Source: Streptomyces fulvoviolaceus
GTDB lineage: Bacteria; Actinomycetota; Actinomycetes; Streptomycetales; Streptomycetaceae
Reading direction: 5' to 3'
NCBI RefSeq assembly: GCF_000718165.1
Contig: NZ_JOEY01000016.1
Location: 62,001 to 126,000, forward strand
Length of the DNA: 64,000 nucleotides
Below the pieces are notes generated by a model, which was not told the origin of the DNA, searched no databases, and worked only from the letters and a program-made list of their open reading frames with translations. Shown here piece by piece: positions 45,114-55,004 of this stretch (positions within the stretch are counted from its first letter, which is position 1; every line of letters begins with the position of its first letter). A program made the translations under genes and the position numbers.

Positions 45114-45335
45114 TTCTTTGGTGTCTGTCGAGTCCAGCCTCTTGGCCGACCGGAAACGGGTGGTGGGTGTGCGGAGCCTCCTGGTACGCCGACACCAGCG
45201 CAGGGCGCCACTCGCAGCGGACGTTATCCACAGGCCCGACGTACGCCCGGGCACCGACGTACCCTGGACACCCCCCGGCCCGTAACACGAGTCGGGCGAT
45301 TCGCGTTGCCCGCCCCCGGATGAAAGCCGCCCCGA

Positions 45336-48890
<3,555 letters not shown>

Positions 48891-48896
48891 TGTTGC

Positions 48897-48950
48897 CCTG
48901 AGGGGTGGCGTCGTCCTGATGGGCGGCGTCGTTCTGAGGGGCGGTCAGGC
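48897..48950. repeat. Three 18-bp tandem units between mfd and the MerR gene
   Basis: CCTGAGGGGTGGCGTCGT (48897-48914), CCTGATGGGCGGCGTCGT (48915-48932) and TCTGAGGGGCGGTCAGGC (48933-48950) follow without gaps. The third unit overlaps the MerR stop. The first copy starts just after the mfd stop. Confidence 0.75.
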
Positions 48951-49346
48951 CGCCGGTCGTATGCGTGCGCCGGTGGTCTGACGGAGGGCCGTCGCGAGCC
49001 GGTCTCGTACGGCGATCTGCGCGGCGATGCGTTCCTCCATGACGGCGAGACGCCTGGTGGCCACCTGGAGGGCCTTGTCGGAGGGGGAGCCGGCAGCGAT
49101 GTCGCCGTCGAGGCACGGCAGGAACACCCGTACGTCGTCCAGGGTGAGGCCGGCGTCCAGGAGGCGGCGGATGTCGCGGACACGGACGGCCGTGGCGGTG
49201 TCGCAGAGCCGGTGGCCCTTCGCGGCGCGCTCCGATGTGATCAGCCCCGCCTGTTCGCAGTGGCGCAGGGCGCGCGGGGTCGTGCCGGTCGCCTCGGCGA
49301 GCTCGCCGATCCGTATCCGAGGCTGTCCCATGGGAGCCGGTCTCAT
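48945..49346 (-). CDS. MerR family regulator with altered DNA-binding motif
   Basis: This protein of 128-133 residues is MerR-like: RIRIGELAEATGTTPRALRHCEQAGLITSERAAKGHRL and a long dimerisation helix (KALQVATRRLAVMEERIAAQIAVRDRLATALR). In usual members the segment reads LRYYE...G..LxxYR.Y. Here both aromatic positions of YYE are His-Cys, GYR is GHR and RLY is RLC, so four expected Tyr are replaced. The gene may be diverged or decaying. Neither candidate start (ATG 49346 or 49331) has an SD. No metal-binding Cys cluster of the classic metal-sensing type is present. Confidence 0.75.
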   Translation of the reverse strand: MRPAPMGQPRIRIGELAEATGTTPRALRHCEQAGLITSERAAKGHRLCDTATAVRVRDIRRLLDAGLTLDDVRVFLPCLDGDIAAGSPSDKALQVATRRLAVMEERIAAQIAVRDRLATALRQTTGARIRPAA

Positions 49347-49375
49347 GCGACGACCGCAAGGTCAAGCACCTCTGC

Positions 49376-50029
49376 TCAGTGCGCGCGGAACAGCGTCGTC
49401 GCCAGCGTCCGGAACACCTCCTCGGGGTCCTTGTCGCCGACCGGGCCGTCCAGGTTGTGGCCGAGAAGCAGCGTGGCGAAGCCGTGGGCCAGGGACCAGG
49501 CGGCGATGCCGGCGAGGCGGGTGTCGATACCGAAGTCCTCGGACCGTACGGCGGAGACCGAGGTGCGCAGGGCGTCGGTGGCCAGGGCGCGGGCCGTGGT
49601 GAGTTCGAGGTCGCCGGGGCGCAGCAGCCCGGGTGCGAACATCACCTGGAAGTGCGCCGGGTGCTCGCGGGCGAAGCGTACGTAGCGCACGCCCGCGTCC
49701 TTCAGGTCCGTCGCCTCTCCGAGCGTGCCCGCGAGCAGTCCGAAACCCTCGGCCGCGATCGCCGTGAGCAGTCCGGTGCGGTCCTTGAAGTGGTGGGCCG
49801 GGGCCGCGTGCGAGACGCCGGCCCGGCGGGCGAGATCGCGCAGGCTCAGCGCGGCCGGGCCGTCGGCGGTGATGGCGTCGAGCGCGGCGGTGAGGATGGC
49901 TCGGCGCAGGTCGCCGTGGTGGTAGGGGGTTGCCTTCTTCGGGTGCGCCTTCTCCGGCTCCGGCTCCGGCCCGGGCTCCGGTTTCGGCCCGGGCTCCGGT
50001 TCCGGCTTCTTCGTTTCTGGGGGTGCCAT
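49376..50029 (-). CDS. TetR family regulator with a Pro/Glu repeat tail
   Basis: This 217-residue regulator has an N-terminal low-complexity segment of alternating Pro-Glu/Pro-Gly units (about residues 8-26). The TetR helix-turn-helix is RRAILTAALDAITADGPAALSLRDLARRAGVSHAAPAHHFKDRTGLLTAIA. The ligand domain belongs to the WHG-containing group (GIAAWSLAHGFATLLLGHNL). ATG 50029 is the first plausible start. It is divergent from the SCO6745-like gene, and palindromic sites lie between them. Confidence 0.9.
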   Translation of the reverse strand: MAPPETKKPEPEPGPKPEPGPEPEPEKAHPKKATPYHHGDLRRAILTAALDAITADGPAALSLRDLARRAGVSHAAPAHHFKDRTGLLTAIAAEGFGLLAGTLGEATDLKDAGVRYVRFAREHPAHFQVMFAPGLLRPGDLELTTARALATDALRTSVSAVRSEDFGIDTRLAGIAAWSLAHGFATLLLGHNLDGPVGDKDPEEVFRTLATTLFRAH

Positions 50030-50057
50030 GGTCAGCAGCGTACGCACAATCTAGGCA

Positions 50058-50099
50058 TTGACAAGTTCGTGCGGCTCCGGCAATCTTGTCAGTGTCAAG
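50058..50099. promoter_or_regulatory. Promoter and TetR operator candidates in a divergent gap
   Basis: TTGACA at 50058-50063 is a consensus -35 for the rightward gene. CTTGTCAGTGTCAAG (50085-50099) is a near-perfect 15-bp palindrome containing TTGACA on the other strand. TTGACAAG at 50058-50065 repeats half of it. Binding by the adjacent TetR protein would block both promoters. Confidence 0.65.
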
Positions 50100-50146
50100 T
50101 TGGGATGCGGATCCGAATGGCCCGGTTACGACGAGGGAGTCGCGTG

Positions 50147-51064
50147 ATGTCGAAGCATGACGGCGAGACCGGTACGGCCGACGGCGGTGTGGAGCCGGCC
50201 CGAGTGCGTCAGCTCTGGCACCTGCTGGAACCCCTGCATGCGGTGCTGTACTACGCGCCGGAGGTCTTCGAGGAGGCGGCGGCGCTCGGCTACGACACGA
50301 AGGACCGCTGGCCGAGCTACTTCCCCTTGCGTGCCGCGCCGTTGGGCCCGGTGGGCGGCGAGCGCGTGACGTCCGCCTTCTACAGCTTCAGCCCCCGCAT
50401 GGTCGCCGAGCACGTCGACTCGGCATGGGCGGTCGCGAGCCCCGAAGAGGTGCTGGCGGCGAGAGTGCGGGGGATCGACGGGGCCTACCGCGCGATATTC
50501 GGCGACCGCGTCGACAGCCCGGAGCTGGCGGAGGCCGCCGCCCTCGCCCGGCGCGCCGCCGAGGCGGCGAACACGGCCGGCCGGCCCCTCGCCGCGGCCA
50601 ACGTCGAACTGGAGTGGCCCACGGTCCCTCACCTCCAGCTGTGGCAGGCGGCGACGATCCTGCGCGAGCACCGAGGCGACGGCCACATAGCCGCCCTGCT
50701 CGTGGCGGGGCTCGACCCGGCCGAGTCGCTGGTCTCCTTCTCCGCGATAGGCGCCGCCTCCGTGGAGCGCTTCGAGAGTCGAGGTTGGAGCGCCGAGGAA
50801 TGGTCGGCCGCACGGGAAAGCCTGGCCGCCCGAGGCCTGGCCGCCCGAGGCCTGGTCGGCGAGGAGGGCGAGGCCACGGAGGCGGGCCGCGACCTGCGTC
50901 GCGGCGTCGAGCGGCACACCGACCAACTCGCCGCCGCCCCTTGGCAGTCCCTCGGTCCGGCCGGCACCGGCCGCCTCGCGGACCTGCTCGGCGAGTTCTG
51001 GGTCGCGGTGCTGTCCTCCGGACTGCTGCCCTCGGAGACGACGCTGGGGATCGGGAAGGCCTGA
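50147..51064 (+). CDS. SCO6745-like helical protein
   Basis: This 305-residue soluble protein matches the actinobacterial family I know as SCO6745: RQLWHLLEPLHAVLYYAPEVFEEAAALGYD, YFPLRAAPLGPVGGERVTSAFYSFSPRMVAEHV, LWQAATILREHRGDGHIAALLVAGLDPAESL, then a winged-helix-like segment WSAEEWSAARESLAARGLAARGLV. The biochemical function is not known to me. A 15-bp duplication (CTGGCCGCCCGAGGC twice, about 50822-50851) creates LAARG-LAARG. ATG 50147 follows GAGGGAGTCGCGTG. It is probably repressed by the divergent TetR protein. Confidence 0.85.
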   Translation: MSKHDGETGTADGGVEPARVRQLWHLLEPLHAVLYYAPEVFEEAAALGYDTKDRWPSYFPLRAAPLGPVGGERVTSAFYSFSPRMVAEHVDSAWAVASPEEVLAARVRGIDGAYRAIFGDRVDSPELAEAAALARRAAEAANTAGRPLAAANVELEWPTVPHLQLWQAATILREHRGDGHIAALLVAGLDPAESLVSFSAIGAASVERFESRGWSAEEWSAARESLAARGLAARGLVGEEGEATEAGRDLRRGVERHTDQLAAAPWQSLGPAGTGRLADLLGEFWVAVLSSGLLPSETTLGIGKA

Positions 51065-51222
51065 GCGCGGGCTGACCGCCCGGGAAGTGCTTGGGCTCGG
51101 CGGGAAACGTGAAACCGCCCGCAGGAGACGGATCTCCGCGGACGGCCTCTGTTTCCACGTGGTTCAGGGGTCCGGCCCGGGCTGCGCCCGGGGGGTCCTG
51201 TGTCCTCCGTGAGGCTCCGGCC

Positions 51223-51408
51223 TTATGGCTGTTCGGGCCTGTCGCGATCCATGCCCGTCGCGCCTTCGATCTTCTGCTGCGCGTCGTCGACCTGGCTCTC
51301 GTACTTGTTGCCCGTCCTCTCGTTGACCTTGCGTTCCGCGGCGTCGGACATGTCCTTGGCCTTGTCCTGCGCCTGGCGGTTGCTCTTGAACTTGTCGAAG
51401 ATGCCCAT
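51223..51408 (-). CDS. Rv0909/MT0933-like small protein
   Basis: This 61-residue, highly charged protein reads MGIFDKFKSNRQAQDKAKD...NERTGNKYESQVDDAQQKIEG. The pattern matches the MT0933-like antitoxin family and CsbD-like stress proteins (MGIFDKFK start, TGxKYxxQVDxAxxK core). AAGGAG lies at the right distance before ATG 51408. No toxin gene is adjacent, so a stress role is as likely as an antitoxin role. Confidence 0.85.
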   Translation of the reverse strand: MGIFDKFKSNRQAQDKAKDMSDAAERKVNERTGNKYESQVDDAQQKIEGATGMDRDRPEQP

Positions 51409-51598
51409 CCAGAGCTCCTTCCGGAGGTGACTCAGCAACGACGATACGACCGATATGCGAGGGATGCACCCTCGGGATCGCTGAGGTCTGGACCTCTTGA
51501 GTGCCCCCGTACGCCCGCCCGCTACGGTGTGCGCGAGCCGTACCAGGGAAGACGCCCCATGCGGGGGCGGACCGGCATGGCAAGGGGAGGGGCGCACC

Positions 51599-52312
51599 GT
51601 GAGGCGTCTGAGGGGCGGGGTTGCGGTCGCCGTGATGGTGTTCGCCGTGGCCGGATGCAAGGACCAGACGACAGGATCCGCCGGGTCGGAGCAGACCGCG
51701 GGCGGGGGAGGAGCGGCCCTCACGGCCGCCGAGTCGCTGACGGTGAAGGGCCGGGCGCCGAAGACGGGCTACGACCGGGACAGGTTCGGCACGGCCTGGG
51801 CGGACACGGACTCGAACTCCTGTGACACCCGGGACGACATCCTCAAACGGGACCTGGAGGACGTGAAGTTCACCGACGGGGACTGCAAGGTGTCGTACGG
51901 CGTGCTGGATTCGGACCCCTACTCCGGCAAGGACGTGACCTACCGGCGCGGCCGCAGCCAGGTCGACATCGACCACGTCGTCGCCCTGTCCGACGCCTGG
52001 CAGAAAGGCGCCAAGTACTGGGATCCCAGCAAGCGCATAGCTCTCGCCAACGACCCCCTCAACCTCCTCGCCGTCGACGCGAGCACCAACCGCTCCAAGG
52101 GTGACGGCGACACGGCGACCTGGCTGCCGCCCAACAAGGCGTACCGGTGCACGTATGTCGCCGCGCAGGTCGCGGTGAAGAAGAAGTACGAGCTGTGGGT
52201 GACCGCCGCGGAGAAGTCCGCGATGGAGAAGGTCCTCTCGAGCTGCGCGGACCAGAAGCTTCCCTCCGGCGGCAACCCGACCGAGGCGCCCGCGAGGTTC
52301 CACGCGGACTGA
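51599..52312 (+). CDS. Secreted lipoprotein nuclease, HNH/DUF1524 (GmrSD C-terminal) type
   Basis: This 237-residue protein has a lipoprotein signal (VFAVAGC, Cys20) and a Gly-rich linker. The nuclease-like domain spans about 60-225: GYDRDRFGTAWADTDSNSCDTRDDIL, then VDIDHVVALSDAWQKGA and LANDPLNLLAVDASTNRSKGD, with the His-metal core intact. Four or more Cys may form disulfides. Proteins of this family are extracellular nucleases. GTG 51599 is placed by AAGGGGAGG. A -10-like TACGGT lies near 51523. Confidence 0.87.
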   Translation: MRRLRGGVAVAVMVFAVAGCKDQTTGSAGSEQTAGGGGAALTAAESLTVKGRAPKTGYDRDRFGTAWADTDSNSCDTRDDILKRDLEDVKFTDGDCKVSYGVLDSDPYSGKDVTYRRGRSQVDIDHVVALSDAWQKGAKYWDPSKRIALANDPLNLLAVDASTNRSKGDGDTATWLPPNKAYRCTYVAAQVAVKKKYELWVTAAEKSAMEKVLSSCADQKLPSGGNPTEAPARFHAD

Positions 52313-52392
52313 CGGCGGCCTGACGGGGGATCGCCGTACGGCGGCGTGAAAAGCAGGTTCCCGGCGATGAGGCCCATGCCTACGGTGGCCGC

Positions 52393-53136
52393 ATGGAGCT
52401 GAAGGTATCGAGCCTTGCCGAGCGTCCCGACATGCGCGAGCGCGTCCTCGACATGGCCAACAGCTGGCCGGAGTTCGTGACCGAGGACCCCGTGGGCAAC
52501 GCCCACTACGGCCGGATCTCCGGCGAACTCCCCGAGTTCGTCCTGTTCGCCGAGGACGAGCAGGGCGAGATCGTCGCGCACGCCCACAGCGTGCCGTTCG
52601 CCCTCGACGCCGAGGGCCGCGGCGAACTGCCCGCCCGGGGCTGGGACGAAGTGCTCGTCTGGGCCTTCAGCGACCTGCGCCGGGGCGTACGCCCTGACAT
52701 GGTGAGCGCGATCTCGATCGTCGTCGACCCGCGTCTCCAGGGCCATGGCCTGTCCTCCCGCATGCTCTCGGCGATGCGCGACAACGCCCGCGCCCACGGC
52801 TTCCGCGAGGTCGTCGCCCCCGTCCGCCCCAGTGCCAAACACCTGGAACCGCGCACCCCGATCGAGGAGTACGCCCGCCGCGTACGCCCCGACGGCCTGC
52901 CCCACGACCCCTGGCTGCGCGTCCACGCCCGGGCCGGCGCCGTCATCCACGCCGTGGCCCCGGCCTCCATGACGGTCTCCGGCTCACTGGAGCAGTGGCG
53001 CGGCTGGACCGGCCTGCCCTTCGACACCCAGGGCGACGTCGAGGTGCCGGGAGCGCTGGTGCCGGTGCGGTGCGAGCCGGAGCGCGGGTACGCGGTGTAC
53101 GTCGAGCCCAACGTGTGGATGCGGCACGCTCTGTGA
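52393..53136 (+). CDS. GNAT-fold acetyltransferase-like protein
   Basis: This 247-residue protein has a GNAT core: ELPEFVLFAEDEQGEIVAHAHSVPFAL, AISIVVDPRLQGHGLSSRMLSAMRDNARAHGFREVVAPVRPS. The acetyl-CoA loop QGHGLSS is present. A long C-terminal part (GAVIHAVAPASMTVSGSLEQWRGWTGLPF) is common in uncharacterised actinobacterial members. The ATG lies six bases after a -10-like TACGGT (52381-52386), so the transcript may be leaderless. Confidence 0.85.
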   Translation: MELKVSSLAERPDMRERVLDMANSWPEFVTEDPVGNAHYGRISGELPEFVLFAEDEQGEIVAHAHSVPFALDAEGRGELPARGWDEVLVWAFSDLRRGVRPDMVSAISIVVDPRLQGHGLSSRMLSAMRDNARAHGFREVVAPVRPSAKHLEPRTPIEEYARRVRPDGLPHDPWLRVHARAGAVIHAVAPASMTVSGSLEQWRGWTGLPFDTQGDVEVPGALVPVRCEPERGYAVYVEPNVWMRHAL

Positions 53137-53154
53137 GCGGGCCGCATCGGCACG

Positions 53155-53184
53155 GGGGCTACGAGGGGCTACGAGGGGCTACGA
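53155..53184. repeat. 10-bp tandem repeat between acetyltransferase and lipoprotein genes
   Basis: GGGGCTACGA occurs three times in perfect tandem (53155-53164, 53165-53174, 53175-53184), ending five bases before the stop of the convergent lipoprotein gene. Confidence 0.9.
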
Positions 53185-53189
53185 AGGTT

Positions 53190-53999
53190 TCAGCCACCCA
53201 GGGCGTCGAGGTCGAGGATCTCGCCGCTGGGCTTCTGCGCCGGGACCGGTTCGTCGTAGTCGCCGAAGGTGACGGACCCCTGGTCCGACCCGGTTGAGTT
53301 GTCGACCCGAAGCAGATACGGCTCGCCCTCGGTGGCGACGTACAGCCTGTAGCGATCCTTGCCGTCCTTCTCGTGCAGCACGATCGCGGGCTCGCCGTCG
53401 ACGGTGGTCGTCTTCCCGCGGGACGCGTCCGAGCCGGTGTCCTCGGTGTCGCCGAGCACCGTGTCCAGGTCGCAGAAGCCCGCGATGTCCTTGGCGTCCT
53501 GGCCAGTCGCCTTCATCTTGGTCCACTTCCCGGCCAGCAGCGCCACGGCCGCGTCGGTGTCCGACGCCGACTCGCCCTCGCTCTGGGCCCGCAGGAACGC
53601 CTCGTCGTACTTCATGTAGACGGTGTCGCCGGTCTTGATCAACTCGGCCTTGCCCTCGCCGCCCATGCCCAGGGTGCCGGCGCACTCGCCCTTCTTGTTC
53701 AGGGCCATGTCGATACGGATGGTGCCACCGCTCTCGTCGTCGGCGATGTCACCCGTCATCCGCAGCGACGAGGCACCGGTCGTCGCCTTGACGGCCCGGT
53801 CGGCGATCTCACCGCCGGACAGTCCGGCGAACGGTTCCGTCTTCTCGCTCGTCTTCCCCGACTCGTTCCCCGACTCGTTCCCCGATTCGGCGGACATGCT
53901 CGGCTTGCTGTCCGCCTTGTTCTGGCCGGGCAGGCAGCCGGTGAGCCCTGTGGTGGCCGCGGCGGCGAGACAGAGAGCGGCAAGTACGGTGCGACGCAT
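53190..53999 (-). CDS. Lipoprotein, LppX/LprAFG-like
   Basis: This 269-residue protein has a lipobox (LTGC, Cys22), a low-complexity Ser/Glu/Asn linker containing ESGNESGNESG from a 15-bp repeat, and a domain of about 200 residues. That domain (AVKATTGASSLRMTGDIADDESG, MALNKKGECAGTLGMGGEGKAELIKTGDTVYMKYDEAFL) resembles the LppX/LprG fold that carries lipids between membrane layers. Carrying a lipid is inference. It is convergent with the GNAT gene and lies 110 bases downstream of the exported repeat protein gene. Confidence 0.78.
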   Translation of the reverse strand: MRRTVLAALCLAAAATTGLTGCLPGQNKADSKPSMSAESGNESGNESGKTSEKTEPFAGLSGGEIADRAVKATTGASSLRMTGDIADDESGGTIRIDMALNKKGECAGTLGMGGEGKAELIKTGDTVYMKYDEAFLRAQSEGESASDTDAAVALLAGKWTKMKATGQDAKDIAGFCDLDTVLGDTEDTGSDASRGKTTTVDGEPAIVLHEKDGKDRYRLYVATEGEPYLLRVDNSTGSDQGSVTFGDYDEPVPAQKPSGEILDLDALGG

Positions 54000-54106
54000 G
54001 GGACTTCCTTGGTGAGGGATGCGGTGTGGTGAACGGTGAGTCGAGGCGCGGCGCGGCGGCATGAGGCCGCGCCCGCTCCGTGCGGAGAGAACCGGAGCCG
54101 GCCGGG

Positions 54107-54802
54107 TCAGCCGGTCTTCTTCCAGTCCTGGCAGCCCGACGTCTTGAAGTAGGCGTCCGAGGCGTTGATCGTCACTACGGCCGTGCCGTTGACGTTGTTG
54201 TTCGCGATGATCGAGTCGATGCCGTGCTCGGCGTCCTTGTCGCGCTCCCAGTAGCAGGAGTCGTCGGTGTTGCCGGTGGACTTGTAGGTGCCCGGGGCGA
54301 TGTCGGCGCCGACTCGGAACATGCCGCCGTCGCCGGCCATCGTGGAGGCGGGGGAGCCCTTCGCCTTCGGGTCGACGGCCTCCCAGTCGTTGCAGTCGCT
54401 CGACTTGAAGAGCTTGTCGGTGGACTTGACCGTGACGTAACTGGCGCCGATGACATTGTCGTTGGCCAACAGCGAGTCCATCTCGCCCGAGGCGTCCTTG
54501 GCCCGCTCCCAGTAGCACATCCCGTCGGTGTTGCCGGTGGTGCGGTAGGTGCCGGGCTTTACGTCCGAACCGACCTCGAAGTCGCCGTCCCCCGCGAACG
54601 CGACCTTCTTCTCGGCGACCTCCTCCGTGCCGGTGTCCTTGTCCTTCTTGCTGCCGGACTCGCGCTCCGCGGACGCCGAAGAGCCCTTGTCGCTGCCCCC
54701 GGAGCCGCCGCCGTCCCCGTTGTCCCCGGAGTTCGCCGAGACGACCCCGATCACGACGATCCCCACGACGGCGCCCAGCGCGACCTTGCCCTTCATGCCC
54801 AT
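54107..54802 (-). CDS. Membrane-anchored exported protein with two tandem copies of a 65-residue domain
   Basis: This 231-residue protein begins MGMKGKVALGAVVGIVVIGVVSA (signal anchor) and has a Gly/Ser and charged linker. Two copies of one domain follow: FEVGSDVKPGTYRTTGNTDGMCYWER...DCNDW (about 75-140) and FRVGADIAPGTYKSTGNTDDSCYWER...GCQDW (about 160-225). Each has two Cys, probably a disulfide. The repeat is found in actinobacterial exported proteins of unknown function. GGGGAGGGG places the ATG at 54802. Confidence 0.8.
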   Translation of the reverse strand: MGMKGKVALGAVVGIVVIGVVSANSGDNGDGGGSGGSDKGSSASAERESGSKKDKDTGTEEVAEKKVAFAGDGDFEVGSDVKPGTYRTTGNTDGMCYWERAKDASGEMDSLLANDNVIGASYVTVKSTDKLFKSSDCNDWEAVDPKAKGSPASTMAGDGGMFRVGADIAPGTYKSTGNTDDSCYWERDKDAEHGIDSIIANNNVNGTAVVTINASDAYFKTSGCQDWKKTG

Positions 54803-55004
54803 GGCTGTGTCCCCTCCCCATGCGGCGACTGCCGCCACTCGGCCGTCGCTCGTTCGCTGGGTCAATAAGAGCAGAGCGTGTGAACCGAGTCAACACGATT
54901 CACGCTCATCGATGTGTACACGGCCGTGAATGGGTAGATCTTGCTTGCGTCGGTATGCTCGGCGACACACGTAGGGCAGTGGGTTGACGAGGGGAGCCGG
55001 GCGG

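Noticed and set aside
51065..51222. Terminator-like branched pairing between the SCO6745-like and Rv0909-like genes
   Set aside because: Only short stems (GGAGA/TCTCC and a partial outer arm) can be drawn, so I did not call it.
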